Source: JAXDLH01 sp034666705 (GTDB taxonomy: Bacteria; Chloroflexota; UBA6077; SHYK01). From it: DNA of 15,798 nucleotides. How positions within the stretch are numbered: position 1 is the first letter of the stretch; each line of letters begins with the position of its first letter. A model generated the notes under the pieces. The model worked only from the letters and a program-made list of their open reading frames with translations, was not told where the DNA came from and did not search any database. The stretch is taken from NCBI GenBank assembly GCA_034666705.1, contig JAXDLH010000347.1, positions 1 to 15,798 on the forward strand, written 5' to 3'. The position numbers were made by a program, and so were the translations under genes. Shown one piece after another: positions 7,675-14,449 of the stretch.

Positions 7675-8667
7675 CCGGCGAAGCTCCGGCAGGCTGAGGT
7701 CCTCGCGCCACACGAAGAACAAGCCAACGACCACGACGGGCACGATAAGCGCGAGATGGACCACAATCGTGAAGCCATCCGCCTCTTCGCCTGCGTTCCC
7801 GAATACCCCGACGAGCACCTGGCGTAGCGCCAGGTCGAACGTACCGATGTAACCGGGCGACGACGGGACCAGGGTCGCGAGGTTAGCCACGGCGGTGCCG
7901 AGGGCGGCAGCAGCCAGGCCGCCGATCACGTGGAAGCCAGTCATTATGACGAAATACATGCTCGCTTCGATCAGCCAGGCGAGTAGGGACAGCAGGAAGA
8001 CCGTCAGTCCGGTAGCTCCGCTCGCGATGGGCGCCAATCCCGCCACGGTGCCGTCCACCAGCCGGTCGAGCCGCTCGCGGGGTCTGAGCGGGGCGGGTCG
8101 CACGACAAGGTGCCCGAGTTGCCGCGCGCCGGCCGGCCAGCGCGCGGCCCAGAGCAGCACCGCCGTCGCTGCCACGAAGATCGGGCCGACGATGGCGACC
8201 GCCACCAGGACCCCGCCAAATGCCTCAGCCCGGTAGCTCCCGGTCGCGACCGCAACTACAAGGCCGAGTCCCAGGAGCGTGATCAAGGCGATGCCGTCGA
8301 GGACGCGCTCGACGACGATCGAAGCAAGGGACGCGCCGACTGGTATCGACGCGTTGCGGGCGAGAAGATAGACTCGCGCCACTTCGCCGAGCCGGCCGGG
8401 GAGCAGATCATTGAGCATCAAGCCGATCACGAGCGTGCGGAAGAGGAGAAGTACGGACGGTTTGCCACCCAGCAGGTATCGCCAGCGGAGACTGCGAATG
8501 GTCGTGCCGGCGAAGTACAGCACTACGGCGGGCAGCAAGACCGCCGGGTTGCCCGCGGCGAGGCTTTGCCCCACGTTCTCACCGCGGACAATTGACACCA
8601 GGAACGCGATACAGGCTGCACTGACGGCTAGACCAATGAAGAGTCGGAGGAATCCACCGCGCGTCAT
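7666..8667 (-). CDS. Flippase-like integral membrane protein (UPF0104/LPG_synthase_TM family), second of tandem pair
   Basis: This 333-residue polytopic membrane protein belongs to the family that covers the membrane part of lysyl-phosphatidylglycerol synthase and AglD-like proteins. Members are thought to move or handle lipid-linked substrates; the exact activity here is unknown. Family marks are IRSLRW (57-62), NDLLPGRLGEVAR (86-98), VVERVLDG (118-125) and PSSPGYIG (268-275), with about eight hydrophobic segments and no soluble aminoacyl-transfer domain. The ATG at 8667 overlaps the TGA of the previous gene (ATGA). An open frame extends further upstream, but that part would lie inside the preceding gene and lacks family sequence. 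No separate ribosome site is seen, so translational coupling is likely. It shares the motif set with the gene before it but is clearly divergent, suggesting an old duplication with split roles. Confidence 0.9.
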   Translation of the reverse strand: MTRGGFLRLFIGLAVSAACIAFLVSIVRGENVGQSLAAGNPAVLLPAVVLYFAGTTIRSLRWRYLLGGKPSVLLLFRTLVIGLMLNDLLPGRLGEVARVYLLARNASIPVGASLASIVVERVLDGIALITLLGLGLVVAVATGSYRAEAFGGVLVAVAIVGPIFVAATAVLLWAARWPAGARQLGHLVVRPAPLRPRERLDRLVDGTVAGLAPIASGATGLTVFLLSLLAWLIEASMYFVIMTGFHVIGGLAAAALGTAVANLATLVPSSPGYIGTFDLALRQVLVGVFGNAGEEADGFTIVVHLALIVPVVVVGLFFVWREDLSLPELRRRV

Positions 8668-9695
8668 ACCGTCGCGACGGGCTGCTGCAGTTCGCTCGGT
8701 TCGAACCCATCGTCCGTCGTTGCGGCTCGTGAGACGCTTCGCAGGCTCAGATGTTCGCGGCCCATCATAAGCATGCCCGCGCTCGTGACGAGGATGTATT
8801 GCAGTGCGTGGCTCACGGTGACGATCGCAAGCGCAGTCTCCTTGGGAATGCTGAATACGCCGAGCGCTGCCACGCCAGTCAGGTGATAAACGCCGACGTA
8901 GCCAGGAGCAGACGGGATCATCGTGCTGAAGTTGACCGCGGTCAGCAGCACCGCGGGGCCCGTGAACGCTGTGAGCCCGCTGAAGCTCACGCCAAAGGCG
9001 CGAATCACCAGGGCACAGGTAGCGAGCTCGCAGCTCCAGATGAGTACCGATGAAGCGAGCAACGCGGCTACGTCGACGGGCCGCCGCAGCTGCGCAAATC
9101 CCGCCAGAAACGATTGCAACCGGGTATCCGCCCAGTGTGCTACGCGCGTCGGCGCCCACTGGAGTGCCCAGCGCAGCACGGCGAGGGCGTGCCGATCGGC
9201 GCGGGCAAGAAGCCAGATGCCGATGGCGCCAATGATGAAAAGCGCGCTCACGACGAGCTGGAGCTCGCGGCCGCCCGCCGGCAGCGGTGTCATGAACGAC
9301 GCGACGGAGAGGATCCCCACGAGCAGAAGCCCGTCGAGGATCCGCTCTACTACGACCGTCGCGACGAAATAGGTCTTGCCGTGGCGCGAGTGGCGCGCAG
9401 CCACGTAGGCACGAATGACCTCCCCGACGCGCAGCGGGAAGACGTTATTGGCCGCGAAGCCGATGATCAAGGCGGAGTGCGCATCCAGCCGTGAGCTGAA
9501 CGCATCGCGGCCGACGATCCACCACCAACGTACGCCGCGGAGCGCGTAGCCAACGCACATCGTGAGCGCCGCGGGAATCACCCAGGCATATTGGCCCTGA
9601 CCCAGGGCGGCGACGAACTCACCCAGGTTGACCTGCGAAACGGTGATCGCGAGAAAGACGAGCGACAGTCCGATGCCGATGACCCGAGCACGCAC
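8664..9695 (-). CDS. Flippase-like integral membrane protein (UPF0104/LPG_synthase_TM family), first of tandem pair
   Basis: This 343-residue multi-pass membrane protein is of the same family as its downstream neighbour. It shows RGVRW (53-57), NNVFPLRVGEVIR (83-95), VVVERILDG (114-122) and PSAPGYVG (261-268), with about eight membrane segments and a short polar C-terminal tail. The start is taken as GTG at 9695: the only upstream ATG in frame (9710) meets a TAG two codons on, and the GTG puts five residues before the first membrane helix. The ribosome site is poor. It begins 24 nt after the TIGR03663-NHL gene and ends in an ATGA overlap with the second flippase-like gene, so the three are probably one transcript. 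The role inferred from context is export or handling of a lipid-linked glycan used by the neighbouring GT-C-type proteins; this is inference, not shown. Confidence 0.88.
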   Translation of the reverse strand: MRARVIGIGLSLVFLAITVSQVNLGEFVAALGQGQYAWVIPAALTMCVGYALRGVRWWWIVGRDAFSSRLDAHSALIIGFAANNVFPLRVGEVIRAYVAARHSRHGKTYFVATVVVERILDGLLLVGILSVASFMTPLPAGGRELQLVVSALFIIGAIGIWLLARADRHALAVLRWALQWAPTRVAHWADTRLQSFLAGFAQLRRPVDVAALLASSVLIWSCELATCALVIRAFGVSFSGLTAFTGPAVLLTAVNFSTMIPSAPGYVGVYHLTGVAALGVFSIPKETALAIVTVSHALQYILVTSAGMLMMGREHLSLRSVSRAATTDDGFEPSELQQPVATV

Positions 9696-9719
9696 CTCAG
9701 GCTACACCATAGGGCGTGC

Positions 9720-12695
9720 TCACGCGCCCTGATCCGCGCTATCGGGCTCTTCAGCGCCGGCTGGTGCTCCAAATACCGGCTGCGCAATCGTATAAGCCAC
9801 CACGTCGGCGCCCTGGGCGTCGGCCACCACGACCCGGCCCTGCGCATCGACCGCGACGCCGATCGGTTGGCTCAGCTTTGGACTCGCAGGGAGGGTGAGC
9901 GCTGAGGTAATGCCGTCTTTGAGGCGCAGCACGCGCTGCAATTCCGGTACCGTCGCGTAAATTGCTCCGTCTGGCGCGACCGCGAGATATGGCTTGTTGA
10001 CGAGCGACTGGCTGCTCCACCCTGCGATCGGGAATTGCGCGAGTGGCTGGAAGCTCGCGTCGAACACCTGAATCCGTTGGTTCCACGTGTCAGCCACGTA
10101 GATCCGACCCTGACTATCCACAGTGATGCCCACTGGCTCGCGGAACTGTCCGAGCCCACTCCCCTCGGTACCGAAGGCGCGGATGAACGTCCCATTCTGG
10201 TCGAACACCTGGATTCGCTTGTTCCCGGTGTCGGTCACGAGCAGTTGGCCGGTTGGGGAGACGGCGAGGTCCCGCGGCCCGTAGAACTGGCCTGTCGCGC
10301 TCCCGATCTCCGTCGAACCCCACGCCTGAATAAATCGACCATCGCTGCTGAACTTCTGAATGCGGTGATTCCAGGTGTCAGCGACGAACACCGTTCCGTC
10401 GGGTCCGACCGCGATGCCCCACGGCTCGGTGAACTGGCCTTCACCTGTGCCCTTGCTGCCCCACTGCCGTGCGACAGAGCCGTCCGGGTTGAATACGGTC
10501 ACGTTCGTGTTGGCGCCGTCGACCACGTAGATGCGCCCGGCGCCGTCGGTGGCGACGCCCTTGGGATCCTTCAATGCACCCAGCCCGTACGGCGCGGCAT
10601 TCGCCACCGCGAGCTGCGAGATCGGCGCGTTGGCGGCCAGCGGCGCCCCAGCGCTCGGGATCACACCCGACGGCGCCGCGCCGCTCAGCTCACCTGCGCC
10701 GACCAGATCGTTGCGCACGTAGAACCACATCTCACGGGCCCCAAGGCCTTGGCCCCTATCCTCACTCATGAGCTTGCGGTAGACGATGTACTGCATGAGC
10801 TTCTGGCGCTGGACCGGGTCCGTGAGCGTCCACCCGATCGTCTTCAGATCGATGAACGGGAAGCTATCCTGCTTGAGTTGCTTGTAGTCCTCTGGATACC
10901 ACCAGTTGAGGCGGAACTTGTTGCCGGTGTACCCGGTGAGCTGGTCTTTCACTGGGTCGAGATTCGTCCCCATGATGATGAGGACGGGGTACTTGCTGCT
11001 CGAGAAATCTCCCGGCAACGTGCGGGAGAAGTACTGCTTGTTCTTGTCGTCGCGGAAGTACCACTCGAAGGGCCAGGATGCGCCCTCATGCACCACCTGG
11101 GCGCCATCCACGGTGTCGGAGTAGCCGTTGTCGATGAGGATCGGCACGTCCTTGCGGGTGCCGAGCTGGTTGCCGATACGCTCGACCTCGCTGGCAATGA
11201 ACGGCACATCTGGCGAGCTCTGCACGTAGACGAGCATCTCGACCGGCGTGTCGCCATTCTTGTAGACCAGTTGCCAGCCGGTGTGGATCGCGTACACGAC
11301 CAGAATCGTCATGATTCCCGCGGCAACCGCGCCGAAGGCCTTCGCCCAGCCCAGCCTGCGTGCGACCTGCACGATCCCGGACACGATGCCGATGACGAGC
11401 AGGCCGAGCGCGAGCTGACGCAGCGTATTCGACTGCGCCACGATGCCCAGCACCGCATCCTGGCCACCGACGGTGAGGAACGCAATACTCACCGCGATCG
11501 CGAGAAGCGTGAGGCCAGTAATCGCCCACTGACGTGGGAGCAGGCCCCACGGTCGTCGCAACCGACTCAGCGGCTCATCTGCGCCCAGTGCGCCGAGGAA
11601 GATGAGCGGCAGCACCAGGTGCACGATCAGCCAGGGCATCTTCTCGCCGGCGTACGTGTAGAGACCGATCGAGTAGAGCGCCCACCAGGCGCAGAACCAG
11701 AAGAACAGCGACCGTGGCCGACGCGCGGTGAACGGCGCGGCGAGCGCCAGGACGAGCGGCACGATCTCGTAGAGCGGAATCAGGAAGAAATAGTAGAACC
11801 AGGGCTGGCTCCCCCGCGACACTCCTTGCTGGGCGATCCAGTAGTCGAGCATGCCCTGCTTGCCCGCGCACGCGCCGACAAAATGGGGGGAATAGATCAT
11901 CGTGCAGAGCCCATCGAGGTTCGTGAAGAAGGTGGTGTACAGCGTAACCGCGATGCCGGCGAAGATTCCGGCGCAGATCCCCGCGCGCCGCCATCCGATA
12001 TCGCGCACGGCGTCGATGACGGACTCATCAAACGGCGAATAGCGCTCGATGAGCATTGTGGCGACGAAGAACAGGAAAACCATGAAGCCAAACATGTACG
12101 AGACGACTTTGGTCGAGAACATCAGCGCGATGCCCACGACGCCAGCATAGAGATACGCCGAGTTCCGAGTGCGAATCCAGCCGAAGATACCCACGACGGT
12201 GAGGACAGTCTGGAAGACGATGTAGGCTTCGTTATGGCCGAAACGTGAAAAGTAGAAGAACGCCGGGCCAAAGGCCAACATCAGGGTTGCGGCGACCGCC
12301 CCGAACGTGCCGAGCTCGCGCCGGAGGAAATATGGGAGGAACACCGCGGCCGTACCGAGCACGACCAGCGGCAGACGGAACGTGACCTCGCTGTCACCGA
12401 AGAGCAGGTACGATAGCGCCGTAATGTGAAAGAGGAATGGGCCGTGCATCATGGGGTCGTGGACGTAGCCTCGGCCCACATAGAGGTACCAGCTATACAG
12501 CCCGTGCAGCGACTCGTCGTGGTGCATGGCGCGCGCGCCGAGATCGTACATGCGCAGCAAGAACGCGACCAGCGTCGTAGCCGCAAATGGGACCCAGCTC
12601 CAGTCGTGGCGGATCTCCTCCCGAGTAGGAGGGATAACGTCGATTGGCTGGGGCGCATAAACTGCGGGCCTCGTTCGTTCTTGTACCGTTGCCAT
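9720..12695 (-). CDS. TIGR03663-family GT-C-like membrane protein fused to a C-terminal NHL propeller
   Basis: The 991-residue protein has three parts. Residues about 30-475 are polytopic membrane sequence resembling PMT/GT39 glycosyltransferases. The few residues reported as invariant in TIGR03663 are visible: the DE pair (60-61, in HHDESLHG), HGP (84-86) and Arg107. Residues about 476-700 are a soluble, probably extracytoplasmic, region containing a conserved-looking FEWYFRDDK stretch. Residues about 708-967 form six NHL repeats, followed by a short acidic tail. In this class the acidic pair after the first membrane helix is usually catalytic, so sugar transfer from a lipid carrier outside the membrane is likely but unproven. 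The ATG at 12695 has GGAGAG at 5 nt spacing. A longer open frame to 12830 was rejected because it overlaps the hairpin region and the preceding gene. The partner family TIGR03662 is two genes upstream, as often reported. Confidence 0.9.
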   Translation of the reverse strand: MATVQERTRPAVYAPQPIDVIPPTREEIRHDWSWVPFAATTLVAFLLRMYDLGARAMHHDESLHGLYSWYLYVGRGYVHDPMMHGPFLFHITALSYLLFGDSEVTFRLPLVVLGTAAVFLPYFLRRELGTFGAVAATLMLAFGPAFFYFSRFGHNEAYIVFQTVLTVVGIFGWIRTRNSAYLYAGVVGIALMFSTKVVSYMFGFMVFLFFVATMLIERYSPFDESVIDAVRDIGWRRAGICAGIFAGIAVTLYTTFFTNLDGLCTMIYSPHFVGACAGKQGMLDYWIAQQGVSRGSQPWFYYFFLIPLYEIVPLVLALAAPFTARRPRSLFFWFCAWWALYSIGLYTYAGEKMPWLIVHLVLPLIFLGALGADEPLSRLRRPWGLLPRQWAITGLTLLAIAVSIAFLTVGGQDAVLGIVAQSNTLRQLALGLLVIGIVSGIVQVARRLGWAKAFGAVAAGIMTILVVYAIHTGWQLVYKNGDTPVEMLVYVQSSPDVPFIASEVERIGNQLGTRKDVPILIDNGYSDTVDGAQVVHEGASWPFEWYFRDDKNKQYFSRTLPGDFSSSKYPVLIIMGTNLDPVKDQLTGYTGNKFRLNWWYPEDYKQLKQDSFPFIDLKTIGWTLTDPVQRQKLMQYIVYRKLMSEDRGQGLGAREMWFYVRNDLVGAGELSGAAPSGVIPSAGAPLAANAPISQLAVANAAPYGLGALKDPKGVATDGAGRIYVVDGANTNVTVFNPDGSVARQWGSKGTGEGQFTEPWGIAVGPDGTVFVADTWNHRIQKFSSDGRFIQAWGSTEIGSATGQFYGPRDLAVSPTGQLLVTDTGNKRIQVFDQNGTFIRAFGTEGSGLGQFREPVGITVDSQGRIYVADTWNQRIQVFDASFQPLAQFPIAGWSSQSLVNKPYLAVAPDGAIYATVPELQRVLRLKDGITSALTLPASPKLSQPIGVAVDAQGRVVVADAQGADVVAYTIAQPVFGAPAGAEEPDSADQGA
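9795..10575 (-). repeat. Six tandem NHL repeats (beta-propeller) in the TIGR03663 gene
   Basis: Six units of roughly 43 residues each begin near DPKGVATD, EPWGIAVG, GPRDLAVS, EPVGITVD, KPYLAVAPD and QPIGVAVD, and most contain a VxDTxNxRIQVF-type strand. Blades two and four are very similar (ADTWNHRIQKF and ADTWNQRIQVF), which is visible at DNA level near 10370 and 10085. Six blades are enough for a closed propeller. Such domains bind proteins, peptides or polysaccharides; the ligand is unknown. Confidence 0.9.
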
Positions 12696-12706
12696 GGCTA
12701 CTCTCC
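12696..12706 (-). promoter_or_regulatory. Ribosome binding site for the TIGR03663-NHL gene
   Basis: The minus strand reads GGAGAG (12706-12701), five nucleotides, then ATG at 12695. It decides for this start over upstream in-frame codons, which have no ribosome site and would run through the hairpin region. Confidence 0.8.
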
Positions 12707-12719
12707 GTCCGGCACGCGC

Positions 12720-12778
12720 GCCCGCGGACACAAAAAAGGCGGGCCGTTGCTCCTGCTCGCTCGGCCCTACCGAGCGAG
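12720..12778 (-). promoter_or_regulatory. Attenuator-like leader with three overlapping hairpins and a T6 run
   Basis: In minus-strand order four arms can be seen: A CTCGCTCGG (12778-12770), B GGGCCGAGCGAG (12767-12756), C CGGCCCGC (12746-12739) and D GCGGGC (12725-12720). A pairs with the CCGAGCGAG of B over nine perfect base pairs with a 5-nt loop. B pairs with C through GGGCCG/CGGCCC, and three bases later comes TTTTTT (12737-12732), a terminator-like layout. C also pairs with D through GCCCGC/GCGGGC, placing the T run in a loop. A:B and C:D can coexist; B:C excludes both. The TAG stop of the upstream gene lies in the A:B loop, so a terminating ribosome would affect folding. The base pairing is seen directly; the regulatory function is inferred. 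Confidence 0.45.
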
Positions 12779-14449
12779 GATTATATCGCGCGTTTGGGGC
12801 ACGATTAACGCGCTGCGCCCCACCATCCATTTCAGAATACTCAGTACCGACATATCAGAGCGGTTCAGTTGCGAGATCGTTTCGAACGGGGTGCGGCCGC
12901 GATCCCTCGGCGAGGACGGCGTACGCAACTGAATCGATTGTGCCGCCTGACCTGCGTCGGCGCTTACCTGTACGATATCGCGTCCATACCAGCGAGCCAC
13001 AGGGGGTGTCGCGGGCGTGATCGCGAGCGTGCGCCGCCCATCAGTACTCGCCACCAGGCTCAACTCCTTGAAGGCCTCCCGGAACTCCCGGGCCGTCTCG
13101 TCATAGTGCAAAAGCTCCATCCCCGGTGGGCTGCCGCCGAAGCTCAGCCGCCCAATCGTGCCGACACTGAAAGCAATTGCAAACAGTCCGCCCAACAGCG
13201 CGAGGGAGGGCCACCGCTCGGCTCCTGGTACGTCGCGGATCCACACGGAGAGCGTAATACCGATGAGGCCCGCGAGCGCGATGAACGTAATCGGCGCCGC
13301 GCTGCGGTTCCCGCCGACGGTAACTGCCAGGATCATCAGGGCAGCGCCCGCCACGGCGGCGGTGAGCACGAGCGCCCCCCAACTGTGCCCGCCGAGCCGA
13401 TACGCGCTGAGGTCGGCGGGCAGCCGGCCAACGGCCAGTGCGGCCAGGAGCGCGAGCGGGAGGACCGGTAACGTTGCCAGGGCGAGAACGTGCTGGCCCG
13501 CCACTGCCGCGAGCGCCACCAGCAGGAGCAACCATTGTCCGAGAAAGAGGGCGAGGCGGTTGCCAGCGCGATTCTCGATGACGAAGCCGATGAGCGCCAC
13601 CGGCAGCAGCGGCAGCTCGTACGCGAGGATCGCCGCAAGGTTCCGGGTCGGGAATGGCGCCGGCCGCACGACCTCGAGGATGCCAGCCCAGAGACTGCCG
13701 AGAGCCCAGCCAATTCCGCCCAGGTTCATGAGCGCCCCGGTCGCCGCGAGGACGGCGATCGCCAGCGAAAAGGCGATCAGTGGCCGCCACTCTGGGTCGC
13801 GGACTCGTCCGACCCAGGTGCGCAGATCTTCGCGCGTCACAGTCCACGTCGCAATCGCCGAGAGCCCCGCGGCGGCGAGCGCCACGACGATGCTCGAGTC
13901 GGTCGCGAAGGCGGCCCCTGCCGTGGCGGCGGTAGCCCACGGTGCCCAACTCGGGCGATCGGTGGCCAGTCGCGCCACACACACGACCAGGGCGAGCACG
14001 AGCGCCGTGGTGATCATGGCCGAATTCGCCTGACGCGACGCCTCGACGAGGATTGGCGACAGCGCGAGCATGATCGACGCGGCGATCGCCGGCCGCATCC
14101 CGATGATGGGCGCCAGCAGCAGGGGCAGCAGCACGCCTACGACGCCCGCCAATGCGGGCATCAGGCGCGCTGCAGAGTCGCTCGCCCCGAAGAGGAAGAA
14201 AAACAATGCCATGGCGTTGCCGAGCAAGGGGGGAACTGCCGCCAACCCAGCCGTCTCACCGATCCAGCCGCGGGCCGCAAGCAATTGACTCCATGCGGTC
14301 TGCGCCTCCGGGGGCGTCAGGGGCTGGAGGTCGAGCAGGGCGAGGCGCACGATGGCTGCACCAAGCGCAATTCCCAACGCCCAGATGAGAAGTGGCCGCG
14401 TCTCGCTCATCTCTTCTATCTCGGCTTGGAGCGGGAGGAGTCGTCTCAT
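12767..14449 (-). CDS. Polytopic membrane protein resembling GT39/PMT glycosyltransferases, function unassigned
   Basis: The 560-residue protein has about a dozen hydrophobic segments (residues 20-430) and a soluble C-terminal part of about 115 residues. The N-terminal layout is that of GT39-like GT-C proteins: a first helix, a short loop carrying an acidic motif, a P-P-L-L-G segment, and FGASDSAARL (87-96) followed by a long hydrophobic helix and a region around LSPILVEASRQANS. In the first loop the usual Asp-Glu pair reads Pro-Glu (TPPEAQTA, Glu48), so the presumed catalytic Asp is absent. It could be a diverged enzyme or a non-catalytic partner of the TIGR03663 protein. ATG at 14449 overlaps the TGA of the YYY gene (ATGA). 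An internal ATG at 14410 is an alternative start because the first 13 residues are polar and precede the first helix. The TAG stop lies in the loop of a hairpin. Confidence 0.82.
   Translation of the reverse strand: MRRLLPLQAEIEEMSETRPLLIWALGIALGAAIVRLALLDLQPLTPPEAQTAWSQLLAARGWIGETAGLAAVPPLLGNAMALFFFLFGASDSAARLMPALAGVVGVLLPLLLAPIIGMRPAIAASIMLALSPILVEASRQANSAMITTALVLALVVCVARLATDRPSWAPWATAATAGAAFATDSSIVVALAAAGLSAIATWTVTREDLRTWVGRVRDPEWRPLIAFSLAIAVLAATGALMNLGGIGWALGSLWAGILEVVRPAPFPTRNLAAILAYELPLLPVALIGFVIENRAGNRLALFLGQWLLLLVALAAVAGQHVLALATLPVLPLALLAALAVGRLPADLSAYRLGGHSWGALVLTAAVAGAALMILAVTVGGNRSAAPITFIALAGLIGITLSVWIRDVPGAERWPSLALLGGLFAIAFSVGTIGRLSFGGSPPGMELLHYDETAREFREAFKELSLVASTDGRRTLAITPATPPVARWYGRDIVQVSADAGQAAQSIQLRTPSSPRDRGRTPFETISQLNRSDMSVLSILKWMVGRSALIVPQTRDIILAR
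12780..12808 (-). promoter_or_regulatory. Perfect -10 box inside the end of the upstream gene
   Basis: The minus strand carries TATAAT (12785-12780), with TTAATC (12808-12803) at exactly 17-nt spacing as a weak -35. The box is written across Asp-Ile-Ile codons near the C-terminus and uses the codon ATA, expected to be rare in a genome this GC-rich, which hints at selection for the DNA site. A transcript starting near 12771 would lack arm A of the following hairpin chain. It would serve the TIGR03663-NHL gene and the two flippase-like genes. Confidence 0.5.

Noticed and set aside
8668..9159. N-terminal extension of the second flippase-like gene by 164 residues
   Set aside because: The extension overlaps the first flippase-like gene in another frame and has no family sequence; the ATG at 8667 forms a typical ATGA overlap.
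10035..12248. Long plus-strand open frame (737 codons)
   Set aside because: It is antisense to the TIGR03663-NHL gene, whose membrane helices and repeats are clear; the plus product is charged, low-complexity and unrecognisable.
12696..12830. N-terminal extension of the TIGR03663-NHL gene by 45 residues
   Set aside because: The ATG at 12695 has a good ribosome site, whereas the extension would translate through the hairpin region and the end of the upstream gene.
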